Source: Aminipila sp963524205 (GTDB taxonomy: Bacteria > Bacillota > Clostridia > Peptostreptococcales > Anaerovoracaceae). From it: a stretch of DNA of 64,000 nucleotides. The translations under genes were made by a program, and so were the position numbers. The stretch is from contig CAURED010000001.1 of the NCBI GenBank assembly GCA_963524205.1, positions 1 through 64,000 on the forward strand, written 5' to 3'. Shown piece after piece: positions 1-8,623 of this stretch (its first letter is position 1; every line of letters begins with the position of its first letter). The notes beneath the pieces were generated by a model. The model made no database searches and was not told the DNA's origin. It worked only from the letters and a program-made list of their open reading frames with translations.

Positions 1-537
1 ATTATAAATGCCATTAAGTATGCAGATGCAAATGGTGCATCTATTTGCAATCTAAGTCTCGGTACAACCTATTATGATCAAGCGTTATATAACGCCATGG
101 CAGACTCAAATATGCTATTTGTTATAGCTGCAGGAAATGGAGATTCTGAAGGTGGAACCAATATTGATTCTGTCCCAACGTATCCCGCAGCCTTTGATCT
201 TGATAATATTATTTCTGTCGCAAATGTTTCTTGTGATGGGAATTTATCAAGCAGTTCAAATTATGGAGAAAATTCTGTTGATATTGCTGCACCTGGTAGT
301 TATATCTTAAGCTTGACAGCTGATAACGGTTATGCTTATATGTCAGGAACATCTATGGCTGCACCAATGGTTACTGCTGTTGCGGCATTAGTATATACGG
401 AAAATGCGGATTTGAGCCTTGCAGAGGTTAAGGATGCCATATTAACCTCTGCTACTCACCTGGACACCCTGTCAGGAAAAGTCAGCTCTGGTGGAATGTT
501 AAATGCAGGGTCAGCACTTAAGTATAGTACAAAATAA
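1..537 (+). CDS. S8 (subtilisin-like) serine protease, C-terminal part, cut by window start
   Basis: Reading frame 1 is open from base 1, so the gene begins before the window. The visible part carries NLSLG, the oxyanion-hole motif AAGN and the catalytic serine motif GTSMAAP followed by a helix, the classic order at the C-terminal end of the subtilase domain. The catalytic Asp and His lie upstream and are not visible. The protein ends shortly after the catalytic domain with no visible C-terminal anchor. It is probably a secreted or spore-associated endopeptidase, but its location cannot be judged without the N-terminus. A hairpin terminator follows. Confidence 0.9.
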   Translation: MINAIKYADANGASICNLSLGTTYYDQALYNAMADSNMLFVIAAGNGDSEGGTNIDSVPTYPAAFDLDNIISVANVSCDGNLSSSSNYGENSVDIAAPGSYILSLTADNGYAYMSGTSMAAPMVTAVAALVYTENADLSLAEVKDAILTSATHLDTLSGKVSSGGMLNAGSALKYSTK

Positions 538-550
538 TCACAATAAAAAT

Positions 551-604
551 GAGATGATTTAGAAGCCTTAAAGAAAAAGGTTGTTTAAATCATCTCGTTT
601 TATT
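551..604. terminator. Bidirectional intrinsic terminator between convergent genes
   Basis: An 11-bp perfect stem (551-561 with 586-596) is followed by a T-rich tract on the + strand and preceded by an A-rich tract. It sits between the convergent subtilase and HD-GYP genes and probably serves both. Confidence 0.75.
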
Positions 605-1660
605 TTAGTTAACCATCTTTACTATATTAATTTCTGGGTTTACTGATAAATCTATAAAGTCCCCATCATCAACTTTTACAAGTGGTCTTGATTTTACATT
701 TCTATTTATCATAATAACTGTTGCTTCTTTTCCATTGCTTAGAAGCACCTTTGTATGCAGATATGAATTCAATATTTTAGCAAGAAATTTTAATACATAT
801 TTTGTTTCAAATTTATGTAATCCTTCTTTTTCAAAATAACTGACTACAGTAAAGGGGCATATAGGCTCTCGATAAGATCTTTCAGAGGTCATAGCCTCAT
901 ATGCATCTGCAATAGCTATAATCTTTGAAAATCTATCAAGCTGATCACATTTAAAATGCATAGGATATCCCGTTCCATCACATCTTTCATGATGTAAGAG
1001 CGCAACTTTTTTAACCCTGTCGTCGATATCAGGAAATTGATCTAGAAGTTCAAAGCCCTTTGAAGTATGTGACTGCATAATTTTATATTCTGCAGGGGTA
1101 AGTTTATCTGGTTTTTCTAAGATTTCTTTTGGGATAAGAAGTTTGCCTATATCATGGAAGAGACCACAAGTAACAAGAAGCTTTATTTCTTCTTCGGGTA
1201 AACCTAACCAATGGCCTAAATGGCTTGCTATCATACCTACATTTACAGAATGTGTATATACTGTGTCTGAATACTCGTGCATACTGTAAACCATATCAAT
1301 AAGATTAATGTTCTTTTTATTGTTTTCGTATAACAATGTGCTTAGGTTTTTTATCATATCAATATGTATATCGTCTGGGTTTTCCTGCAAAATGCTATCA
1401 AGTGAAGTAGTCAGACTTTCTTTTGCTTCGGTACATTCACTTTGAAAGGATTTAAAACCAGCTGTACTTTTAATATCAAAAATATAATCATCCAGGCTGT
1501 CATGGGTCATCTCAACACAATTGATTTTGAATTTTTTCAGTTTTGCAAGTAATTCTTCTGTAACCACTGTATTATTCGGTGTAATAAGTTGTCCATTTTC
1601 TGTATATAAATCCTGACCTACACACATACCAACTTGGATGTTTTCTAACGACATTTTCAT
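605..1660 (-). CDS. HD-GYP domain protein, probable cyclic-di-GMP phosphodiesterase
   Basis: The C-terminal half is an HD-GYP domain: an HSVNVG helix, HDIGK near residue 170, and HHERCDGTGYP near residue 223, so the GYP signature is intact. Proteins of this family hydrolyse c-di-GMP to GMP or pGpG using a two- or three-metal site. About 120 N-terminal residues show no receiver or PAS motif that I recognise, and there is no membrane segment, so it is likely cytosolic. I chose the ATG at 1660 because GGAG lies about 10 nt upstream; the GTG three codons earlier is only 1 nt from that site. Stand-alone gene with its own promoter. Confidence 0.88.
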   Translation of the reverse strand: MKMSLENIQVGMCVGQDLYTENGQLITPNNTVVTEELLAKLKKFKINCVEMTHDSLDDYIFDIKSTAGFKSFQSECTEAKESLTTSLDSILQENPDDIHIDMIKNLSTLLYENNKKNINLIDMVYSMHEYSDTVYTHSVNVGMIASHLGHWLGLPEEEIKLLVTCGLFHDIGKLLIPKEILEKPDKLTPAEYKIMQSHTSKGFELLDQFPDIDDRVKKVALLHHERCDGTGYPMHFKCDQLDRFSKIIAIADAYEAMTSERSYREPICPFTVVSYFEKEGLHKFETKYVLKFLAKILNSYLHTKVLLSNGKEATVIMINRNVKSRPLVKVDDGDFIDLSVNPEINIVKMVN

Positions 1661-2045
1661 TTTGCCCACACTCCATATTTCAGATTTACTAAATATAGAA
1701 TTTTCTATATTTTCAGTTGATTGTATAGATTATACCATTTATTTTTTTATTTTACAATTTATTTCAAAATCATAAGGTACAAATTCAATTAGACAATGTT
1801 AAATAATGTCGAAAAACAGAAAGGATTAGGAACTGAAAATATATAAATGGAATAGGCAGTATACAGTGGTATACTGGTTAGCAATGAAACTTTAGTAGAA
1901 TGTATTATTAAATCATTAAGTTGAAAATAAAAAAATAAATAAGTTTTTTCTCATTTTATGCTTCTATATTACCATAAAATCAACAATTTTTCAAGTCTTG
2001 TAATGATGTTGCAAAGGGACTATTGTATGATTTGGAGGTGATGTT
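1661..2045. other. Divergent intergenic region, 385 bp
   Basis: AT-rich spacer between divergent genes. It holds the minus-strand promoter at 1729-1757 and a perfect inverted repeat of 8-bp arms CAGTATAC/GTATACTG (1857-1864 and 1869-1876, 4-nt loop) that could be an operator. A weak plus-strand TTGTAA-17-TATTGT (1998-2026) lies too close to the next ribosome site to be convincing. No small ORF with a ribosome site was seen. Confidence 0.5.
1729..1757 (-). promoter_or_regulatory. Sigma-A promoter of the HD-GYP gene
   Basis: On the minus strand TTGTAA (1757-1752) and TATAAT (1734-1729) are separated by 17 bp, and the -10 is preceded by TGG (extended -10). It lies about 70 bp upstream of the HD-GYP start. 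Confidence 0.6.
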
Positions 2046-2516
2046 ATGGAGCATAATTTCGCATTGGAACTAATTAATTCACAGAAAATGCAGGCTATGG
2101 ATGAGTTAAGAGAATGCAATGAATTAACCATAGGATATGGTCTGCAATTATCGGAGCATCAGATAAAAGAACTGGTGGAGAAACGCTTTGCTGCGCTAGA
2201 AGAAAATGGACGTATTGAATTTGGAAAGGGTGTATTAAAAAAATTGGTGGCTGAGTTTTGTGATTCACCATATATCTATCAGGAAATTTATGAAGATACA
2301 CTTTTGGAATTGCAGGATTGCTTTTACTACTTTAAAAATGAATCTATGGATCTAATTTCTGATGATGAGCTGATTTCATTTATGAAACGTCATTTTGATG
2401 GAGTCTGTCAGGGCTCGTTAGAGTATCTAAGTGGAACATCCCTTGAAGACTTGTGCAGAAATACCCGTTATGGTTATGAAATAGATGATACGGATATATA
2501 TGGACATTCGTTTTAA
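2046..2516 (+). CDS. Uncharacterised protein, DUF6323-like
   Basis: 156-residue soluble, acidic, helix-rich protein with no signal peptide, membrane segment or recognisable catalytic motif. It resembles a clostridial family that I recall as DUF6323; the name is from memory and uncertain. A strong GGAGGTG ribosome site precedes the ATG. The next gene starts 12 bp downstream, so the two are co-transcribed, and in the families I recall they also travel together. A shared function is inferred; nothing shows what it is. Confidence 0.7.
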   Translation: MEHNFALELINSQKMQAMDELRECNELTIGYGLQLSEHQIKELVEKRFAALEENGRIEFGKGVLKKLVAEFCDSPYIYQEIYEDTLLELQDCFYYFKNESMDLISDDELISFMKRHFDGVCQGSLEYLSGTSLEDLCRNTRYGYEIDDTDIYGHSF

Positions 2517-2528
2517 AAGGGGTAAGGT

Positions 2529-3788
2529 ATGGAAGATAAAAATAACAACTATTTAGCTGCTCTGTTGAATCTAAATCTACAGAATGAAGGTTTTACTGAG
2601 GCAGAAATGTCATCTATAAAATGCAACATGATATCATTACTGGGAGAGCGGACGGAAAGATATACCATGGGTGAAAGTAGTTCTGTACCTGTGGAAAAAG
2701 CGGAGGAGCTTTTTAAATCAATTTGTTTTACACTTGGATTGGTGACTGGAAAACAAGGAATTTCTTCGTTGAAAACAGAGAATATGTCCAGCTTGCTTAA
2801 AGCAGGCTGGAATATTATTGAGTCTATGGTCGAAGAAGGCCAAGGTCTTTTTAAACAGGTCATAGAAAGTACTGTTTTAACCGAGAACATTTCATATAAC
2901 GATACATTACAGGGAATTGAAAAGTTCTTTAAAAGATATGAATATCATTTCTTCGCTCATGAGATTCCAGGCGATATAGATTATCAGCTGTGTATACCGA
3001 TTTCTGAGGCTTTGCAGGGCATTGAGTACATTAATGAATACTTGCATAGGCTGCTGCTGGAAAACCGTTTCTGTGAACATTTTGAAAGGAATGGGATCAT
3101 AAGGCTGCTTCAAAGTTACTGCCCGGATTATAAGGGATTGCTTATTAATATTTTTGAACCTGTAGCAATAAATACAATGGGCCTCGCAGTAATAAATAAA
3201 AATGTGATAGACTTAGATATTTCGGATTATGATAGAAAAAGAATATTAGCCGAGTTGGATAAATGGCCGGATAATGAAGTTATAATACAATTGGATCGAG
3301 TAGTGGATATAATTTGCAGCCAATTAGAAATTAATGAAATGCAGCAAAGGAATTATTTATATGAGGCTTTATTTGCGCAGTATCCTAGAGTTAAAAATCA
3401 GGTTGCTTTAAAGAATCTTAATGGTATTTTTTTATCACTATTGGATGAGGATGGCGATAATATGATAAAAACTCAGTATGTAGATGGAAATATAATGGAA
3501 GATGAGCGTTTACGGGAATTAATTAGCGAAATAATTAATTGTAGGTTTATTTCAGATAAAATAGCATTAGTTAATGAAAATGTTCATAGTCTTAGGGATA
3601 TGTCTGAAATACTTAATATCTGCTTTTGGGGTGATGAATTAATTCAGCTGTTCCAAACATTAAGTAGTACAGAAATTGCATTACTTAATAAGTTAGTTAT
3701 GAGTAAATCTATCAATTGGCAATCGGATACAGGCTGGGAGGAACAGCTAAAAAAGTTTATAAATAATTCAAATAAAATAAAACAGTAA
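2529..3788 (+). CDS. Uncharacterised protein, DUF6179-like
   Basis: 419-residue protein, predicted cytosolic and largely helical, without a catalytic signature that I can recognise. It looks like the clostridial DUF6179 family (recalled, not verified), which occurs beside the DUF6323-like gene found here 12 bp upstream. AAGGGG before the ATG is the ribosome site. The C-terminus is Asn/Lys rich. After its stop comes a gene-free stretch with DnaA-box-like motifs rather than a clear terminator. Confidence 0.7.
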   Translation: MEDKNNNYLAALLNLNLQNEGFTEAEMSSIKCNMISLLGERTERYTMGESSSVPVEKAEELFKSICFTLGLVTGKQGISSLKTENMSSLLKAGWNIIESMVEEGQGLFKQVIESTVLTENISYNDTLQGIEKFFKRYEYHFFAHEIPGDIDYQLCIPISEALQGIEYINEYLHRLLLENRFCEHFERNGIIRLLQSYCPDYKGLLINIFEPVAINTMGLAVINKNVIDLDISDYDRKRILAELDKWPDNEVIIQLDRVVDIICSQLEINEMQQRNYLYEALFAQYPRVKNQVALKNLNGIFLSLLDEDGDNMIKTQYVDGNIMEDERLRELISEIINCRFISDKIALVNENVHSLRDMSEILNICFWGDELIQLFQTLSSTEIALLNKLVMSKSINWQSDTGWEEQLKKFINNSNKIKQ

Positions 3789-4144
3789 ACCTGTGGATAA
3801 CTTTGTGTTGACAAATAATAAACAACACAAACATGTTGGAAATGCCTTATTGCAGAGATTAAGGTTGTCCACAACCCCCGTGGGATAAAATTGTATACAA
3901 TATTTTTAAAAGGTGTGGAAAAGTGCCTTAATCACTAAAATTACTGAGATAGAAGGGTGTGGAAAATATATTAAATAAGAGTGCGAAGTTTACATAATAC
4001 CAAAAGAATAAAACGAAAACAAAAGTTTTTATTTTCAGATAATAATACAAACTAAGAACGCTTTATCAAGAAAATCAGCTTTTAAACGCAACACAAAAAA
4101 ATCCCATAGCATTTGATTCTGCTGTGGGATTTGTTGGTGTTGTT
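3789..4144. promoter_or_regulatory. Gene-free region with four DnaA-box-like sites
   Basis: 356 bp without an ORF. Four 9-mers match or nearly match the DnaA box TTATCCACA: an exact match on the minus strand at 3792-3800, TTGTCCACA on the plus strand at 3865-3873, and TTTTCCACA on the minus strand at 3914-3922 and 3958-3966. The same stretch has an 8-bp inverted repeat (TTGTGTTG/CAACACAA, 3803-3830), a 12-bp perfect palindrome (3890-3901) and then a very AT-rich tract (about 3985-4075). No dnaA, dnaN or rpmH lies nearby, so this may be a DnaA-titration or regulatory site rather than oriC. Confidence 0.5.
4099..4132 (-). terminator. Intrinsic terminator of prfC
   Basis: Stem of 13 bp (4099-4111 with 4120-4132) followed, reading on the minus strand, by a run of T residues. 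It lies directly after the prfC stop. Confidence 0.8.
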
Positions 4145-5734
4145 CTATTTTAATGTGCTATTTACATTTAAAGCTTCTACTAATTCAATATCTTTATAAC
4201 GTTCAACAAAGTAGTTTAATGTGAACTGATTTGCAAAAAGTATTAGCGGACGTTCAAAGTGGTCAAATACCAGCATACATCTAGAGTCTAAACAACTCTT
4301 AACTGAATTGATATCATTTGTTTTTAACCAGCGAACTACGCTGAAATCTAAGTTTTCCATAAGAATATCTGAATTGTATTCATTCTTTAGACGGTACTCA
4401 AATACTTCAAATTGCAGTGCACCTACTGCCCCAATAATTATATCATTAAATTGGTTATGATAAACCTGTATAGCACCTTCCTGTGCAAGCTGTTGTACAC
4501 CTTTTTGAAAATGCTTTGCTTTTAGAGAATTGGTTGGTGTAACTCTAGCAAACAATTCTGGCGGGAAAGTTGGAAGAGGTTCAAAAAATAAAGGTTCTTT
4601 TCTAGTGGTTAAGGTATCACCAATTTGATAGGTACCTGTATCGTATATACCAATAACATCACCTGCATATGCAGTATCAATAGTTTCTCTTTCATTTGCC
4701 ATAAGTTGTGTTGACTGGCTAAGCTTAATAGGTTTTCCAGTTCGAGAAAGATTAACCGTCATACCACGCTCAAAAGTACCGGAGCATATACGAAGAAATG
4801 CAATACGATCACGGTGAGCAGGATTCATATTTGCTTGGATCTTAAAAATAAACCCGCTAAATTCCTCTTCTGTTGGGTCAACTACACCTTCTGTTGTTTT
4901 TCTTGGTCCTGGAGGAGGTGACATAACTAAGAAGTGGTTTAAAAATGGAGTAACACCAAAATCTGCTAAAGCAGAACCAAAAAATACTGGGGATAATTTT
5001 CCTTTTTTAATTTCTTCTATATTAAATTCATTACCAGCGCCTTCAATTAATTCAATTTCAGAACGAAGATTATTCAGATTATTTAAAGTAAGATATTCTT
5101 CTAATTCAGAACCAAATACTCCAGATTCACCAAGCTCTATAGTTTTTCCTATTTTGTAAAGGTAAACAACATTTTCTAATCTGTCGTAAATTCCCTGGAA
5201 GTTCTGACCGCATCCAATTGGCCATGTTACTGCTACAGAAGGCATTCCAAGAACTTCTTCCAGTTCTTCCATAGATTCCAGAGGGTCCATTGCTTCACGG
5301 TCCATCTTATTAATAAATGTAAAAATTGGAATACCGCGCATACTACAAACTTTAAAAAGTTTCTTTGTCTGAGTTTCTATACCCTTAGCACCATCAATAA
5401 CCATTACAGCACTATCTACTGAGGTTAAAATACGGTAAGTATCTTCACCAAAGTCATTATGTCCTGGTGTATCCATAATGGAGATTACTTTCTCTTTATA
5501 TTCAAACTGCATAACAGATGAGGTTACAGAAATACCACGCTGCTTTTCAATTTCCATCCAGTCAGAGGTTGAAAATTTTGAATTGTGTCGGCCTTTTACA
5601 GCACCAGCTTCACGGATTGCACCGCCATGTAGAAGAAGTTTCTCTGTTAATGTAGTTTTACCTGCATCTGGATGTGAGATAATACCAAAGATACGGCGCT
5701 TTTGAATTTCTTCAGTTAATTGTTGATTTGCCAT
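4145..5734 (-). CDS. prfC: Peptide chain release factor 3 (RF3)
   Basis: 529-residue translational GTPase, normal length for RF3. G1 is SHPDAGKTT, G3 is DTPGHNDF and G4 is NKMD; the segment after G1 has the RF3-type GRHNSKFSTSDWMEIEKQRGISV. RF3 is a GTPase that recycles RF1 and RF2 from the ribosome after peptide release and helps post-peptidyl-transfer quality control. AAAGGA lies about 10 nt before the ATG. Single-gene unit with its own terminator. The alternatives EF-G and LepA are excluded by the size and these motifs. Confidence 0.96.
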   Translation of the reverse strand: MANQQLTEEIQKRRIFGIISHPDAGKTTLTEKLLLHGGAIREAGAVKGRHNSKFSTSDWMEIEKQRGISVTSSVMQFEYKEKVISIMDTPGHNDFGEDTYRILTSVDSAVMVIDGAKGIETQTKKLFKVCSMRGIPIFTFINKMDREAMDPLESMEELEEVLGMPSVAVTWPIGCGQNFQGIYDRLENVVYLYKIGKTIELGESGVFGSELEEYLTLNNLNNLRSEIELIEGAGNEFNIEEIKKGKLSPVFFGSALADFGVTPFLNHFLVMSPPPGPRKTTEGVVDPTEEEFSGFIFKIQANMNPAHRDRIAFLRICSGTFERGMTVNLSRTGKPIKLSQSTQLMANERETIDTAYAGDVIGIYDTGTYQIGDTLTTRKEPLFFEPLPTFPPELFARVTPTNSLKAKHFQKGVQQLAQEGAIQVYHNQFNDIIIGAVGALQFEVFEYRLKNEYNSDILMENLDFSVVRWLKTNDINSVKSCLDSRCMLVFDHFERPLILFANQFTLNYFVERYKDIELVEALNVNSTLK

Positions 5735-5921
5735 GAAATAGCATCCTTTCTATATATTAAATATATTTAAACAAATTTTAAGCGTAAAAAATTGTGCTAT
5801 AACTATTATTAAGCACAAAAACATAAACTATCATAACATATTTACAGAAAAAATAACAGATTTTTATTGTATAGTTTTTCATAAAGAGGTACTATTTTGA
5901 TAAGGTAAAGAAGGGATTGTA

Positions 5922-6395
5922 ATGAAAAATAACGTAGAAAATTTGAATAGAGCATTTATTTTTGAATCTTGTTTAGAACAGATTGGTTCACATAAGCATT
6001 ATGAGGAGCTGAAAGAATATGTTCAACATGGTAATACCTCAGTTTATGAACATAGTGTAAGAGTCGCTTATTGCAGTCTTAGAACTGCTGAATTATTAGG
6101 AATTATTTCTCATAAAGAAGAGCTAATCCGGGGGGCTTTGTTACACGATTATTTTTTATATGATTGGCATGAAAAAGATAAATCACACAGGCTGCATGGT
6201 TTTAAACACCCATATAAGGCTTTAAAAAATGCAGAGAGTGATTTTGAATTAAGCACAAGGGAGAGAAACATCATTGTTCGACATATGTTTCCGTTAGTGC
6301 CGATTCCACCCAATTGTTTGGAAGGGTGGATAGTTTGTCTTGTAGATAAATATTGTTCATTAATTGAAACGTTTAATATTAATGACAAAGGGTAG
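5922..6395 (+). CDS. HD domain protein, probable metal-dependent phosphohydrolase
   Basis: 157 residues. An HSVRVA helix, then LLHDYFLYDW and a further H-rich segment (HRLHGFKHP) fit a small stand-alone HD hydrolase fold; the HD pair itself is visible in LLHDY. Members of this fold hydrolyse phosphoesters or nucleotides, but the substrate cannot be read from sequence. It has no GYP motif, so c-di-GMP is not implied. GGGA precedes the ATG. The C-terminus overlaps a 53-codon ORF. Confidence 0.8.
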   Translation: MKNNVENLNRAFIFESCLEQIGSHKHYEELKEYVQHGNTSVYEHSVRVAYCSLRTAELLGIISHKEELIRGALLHDYFLYDWHEKDKSHRLHGFKHPYKALKNAESDFELSTRERNIIVRHMFPLVPIPPNCLEGWIVCLVDKYCSLIETFNINDKG

Positions 6396-6543
6396 TGAGC
6401 TTTTTCTCGCTTTGGGATATGAAGAATGTATAATTATGAAATCCGTAGATCCAGATAGAAATGAGGATTTGAGTAATGCAACAGAAGAACTTGCAAATTT
6501 TACACAAAAAATTCTAGACGGAGCTACGGAACAACGTATATGA
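6382..6543 (+). other. Small ORF or gene remnant overlapping the HD gene end
   Basis: 53 codons from ATG 6382, overlapping the HD gene by 14 bp in another frame. The translation (MTKGSELFLALGYEECIIMK, then an acidic helix-like part ending DGATEQRI) has protein-like composition, but there is no good ribosome site and I do not recognise a family. It could be the tail of a decayed gene whose front is lost, or a translationally coupled small protein. Confidence 0.3.
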
Positions 6544-6613
6544 ATGTTAATAACAGTTAGTTATTAAGTAGATATTGAAACTTTTTAATGGACCTATAGT
6601 AATGGACAACCCC

Positions 6614-7225
6614 CTAAAAATATGCCGGAACAAATTTTAACAGTCTTATTTTACAGGTCTCTAAAGCACAATTTGCTTTGAATGCATCTATTAATGGTCT
6701 ATAGCTGAAATCTGTTGAATGTTGAGCAACAAATACACCATCCATAGAATCAACTATGTTTTGTTTTGTATCGGATACAACTATAGCGGAATGCCCATAT
6801 CTTTGAATATCATCATGATAAAATTGTATTACATCACCTTGTTCAACATCAACATCTAATTCGGTCCAATGCTTTCCATTATTGAAGCCCTTAGCTCTTG
6901 GACCACTACTATTATTGTTAACAACATAATCCCAAAACTCTTCAACACGTATAAAAGGCAATGAGCCAAATTGTTCTAGCGATTTGAAATCTAGACCATA
7001 CCATAAAGGTGTCTGGCGATACATATTTGCAACTCTGTTTCTTAGAGCCACAATATCTTCAGGCCTTGATAACGAATACCCATCTGTGCCTCCATATCCA
7101 GCCCAAACGCATTGGCATATAAAATTCGTACAGTCTTCTGTCATTCGTTTAAAAATTCTATTTTCAAACTTATTACCAAACTGAATTCCATATTGGCTTG
7201 CACTTTTTTTATTATAATCTATCAT
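6614..7225 (-). CDS. Amidase-domain (Amidase_6-like) protein
   Basis: 203 residues from the ATG at 7225, which has GGAGG 6 nt upstream; a GTG four codons earlier overlaps that site and is less likely. The segment EDCTNFICQCVWAGYGG is the Cys nucleophile region of the Amidase_6 family, NlpC/P60-like hydrolases often linked to cell-wall or spore peptides. A later segment GDVIQFYHDDIQRYGHSAIVV carries the partner His. No signal peptide or wall-binding domain is seen, so it may act inside the cell, the forespore or the mother cell. Related clostridial proteins usually have extra N-terminal domains; this one is the bare domain. Confidence 0.82.
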   Translation of the reverse strand: MIDYNKKSASQYGIQFGNKFENRIFKRMTEDCTNFICQCVWAGYGGTDGYSLSRPEDIVALRNRVANMYRQTPLWYGLDFKSLEQFGSLPFIRVEEFWDYVVNNNSSGPRAKGFNNGKHWTELDVDVEQGDVIQFYHDDIQRYGHSAIVVSDTKQNIVDSMDGVFVAQHSTDFSYRPLIDAFKANCALETCKIRLLKFVPAYF

Positions 7226-7370
7226 ATCTACCTCCACTATCTCTATTATTAAAAAGAATTCTGTATATATATATTCTTAGTATTAGAAATATGTGAGGAT
7301 AAGGTCCATAATAAATAGAAACACTTGGTTTATGGACAGGAGATGTACTAGCTTTTTGTTAGAAATATGG

Positions 7371-7376
7371 TATAAT
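7371..7376 (+). promoter_or_regulatory. Extended -10 promoter of the Fic operon
   Basis: TGGTATAAT forms an extended -10 about 40 bp before the antitoxin start; no good -35 is present at 17 bp, which fits extended -10 promoters. Confidence 0.5.
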
Positions 7377-7415
7377 ATTAGTACGTTTAAAAGCATGGTA
7401 ATGAGGTGAATTATA

Positions 7416-7607
7416 TTGAATAAAACTATTGAAAATAGAATAGAAAGAATTAATGGAACAATGGCAATTGAAGGCTTGCCATTAACAAGTGAGGATAGGC
7501 AAAGAATTGGGAAACTTTTAGCAGGTAAACTCTCATATGAGAAAGGAAAAGCTGAAATTATTGCTCAGATAAAACTAAGGAGAGCTCATAATGGACGAAA
7601 TCTATGA
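7416..7607 (+). CDS. Fic antitoxin (VbhA-like inhibitory helix protein)
   Basis: 63-residue protein immediately upstream of a Fic enzyme. It contains TMAIEG (residues 15-20), matching the inhibitory motif (S/T)xxxE(G/N), whose Glu blocks productive ATP binding in class I Fic toxin-antitoxin pairs. The start is a TTG with a GAGGTG ribosome site 8 nt upstream. It overlaps the toxin start by 17 bp, so the two are translationally coupled with antitoxin made first, as usual for such modules. Confidence 0.88.
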   Translation: MNKTIENRIERINGTMAIEGLPLTSEDRQRIGKLLAGKLSYEKGKAEIIAQIKLRRAHNGRNL

Positions 7608-8277
7608 TTATAGTTTTCAATATGATGAAAAATATTGTTATCCAAATTCTAACGTACTCCGTAATGCTTTTGACATTCAAGAATTAGAGGAATTACACCG
7701 GGCTGAAAGAGAATTAACTGCTTTTGCTATTGCTCATTTTGAATTAGAACCAATCTGTGGAAGTTTTGATTTAAAACATCTTCAAAGAATTCATAAAGGA
7801 ATATTTGGAGATATATATGATTGGGCTGGAGCATTTAGGACAGTGAATATTTCAAAAGGCACGTTGTTTTGTTTGTATCAGAATATAGAGCTCTTTGGAC
7901 AGGATATATTTAATCAGCTGAAAGATGAAAATTATCTTTTGAATTGTGAGGAAGATATTTTTACAGAAAGGCTTTCTTATTATTTTGGTGAAATTAACAT
8001 GCTGCATCCTTTTAGAGAAGGAAATGGAAGAGCACAGCGATTATTTATACAATATTTAGCAGGTATTTGTGGTTATGATGTACATTTTACAGGCATATCC
8101 CGCCAGGAAATGATAGAAGCCAGTTTCTTAGCTTCTGATTGCGACTACACAATGTTGAAAAGTTGTTTGGATAAAAATATTGAACGTACGACTGTAGAAG
8201 AGCAAATTGAACTTATAAAAATCGTGTGTGCAAAAGATATCTGCACAAATATATTAAATTTGGTTAATAAAAGATAA
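7591..8277 (+). CDS. Fic domain AMPylating toxin
   Basis: 228 residues with an intact Fic core HPFREGNGRAQR at residues 139-150 (catalytic His139, Glu/Gly/Asn/Gly/Arg anion site) and the preceding FDLKHLQRIHKGIFGDIYDWAG of Fic/DOC proteins. Fic enzymes transfer AMP from ATP to Ser, Thr or Tyr of targets; bacterial class I members modify gyrase and topoisomerase IV in known cases. Because the inhibitory motif sits in the separate upstream protein, this is a class I system. AAGGAGAG lies upstream of the ATG inside the antitoxin gene. A hairpin terminator follows. Confidence 0.92.
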   Translation: MDEIYDYSFQYDEKYCYPNSNVLRNAFDIQELEELHRAERELTAFAIAHFELEPICGSFDLKHLQRIHKGIFGDIYDWAGAFRTVNISKGTLFCLYQNIELFGQDIFNQLKDENYLLNCEEDIFTERLSYYFGEINMLHPFREGNGRAQRLFIQYLAGICGYDVHFTGISRQEMIEASFLASDCDYTMLKSCLDKNIERTTVEEQIELIKIVCAKDICTNILNLVNKR

Positions 8278-8304
8278 GGTTTCTTTTAGAAAATAAATAA
8301 AATC

Positions 8305-8333
8305 AAATCTCAGGTTAAATCTGGGATTTTTTA
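8305..8333 (+). terminator. Terminator of the Fic operon
   Basis: 9-bp stem (8305-8313 with 8321-8329, one G-U) followed by a T run. Confidence 0.7.
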
Positions 8334-8354
8334 GCTTATTTAAGGGGGAGATAT

Positions 8355-8570
8355 ATGAATAATTTTAGAATAGAATTTTTTAGATTATATGACCGAAAGA
8401 TTGCGTCAGGAGAATTAAAATTTAGTGAGCTTGGAATATCAAAGGATGATTTTACCAGACTATGTACAGATACACAATTCACATTTACAGAAGAAAATGT
8501 CAAAGATTTATGTGTAAAAATGAAGCTGACCCAGGAAGAAATCGAAAAATTATGGGAAGCATATAAGTAA
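8355..8570 (+). CDS. Small helical protein of unknown function
   Basis: 71-residue protein with a strong GGGGGAG ribosome site, so it is probably real. The sequence is charged and helical, with two parts that look like paired helices ending in EEIEKLWEAYK. No family, signal or metal motif was recognised. It lies between the Fic terminator and the M18 peptidase gene and may be monocistronic. Confidence 0.6.
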   Translation: MNNFRIEFFRLYDRKIASGELKFSELGISKDDFTRLCTDTQFTFTEENVKDLCVKMKLTQEEIEKLWEAYK

Positions 8571-8623
8571 TTTATAAAATTGTATATTGAACCTTTACTA
8601 CATAATAAAATAGGGAGTATTTA

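Noticed and set aside
3809..3830. TTGACA as a promoter -35 in the DnaA-like region
   Set aside because: No acceptable -10 at 16 to 18 bp and no downstream plus-strand gene.
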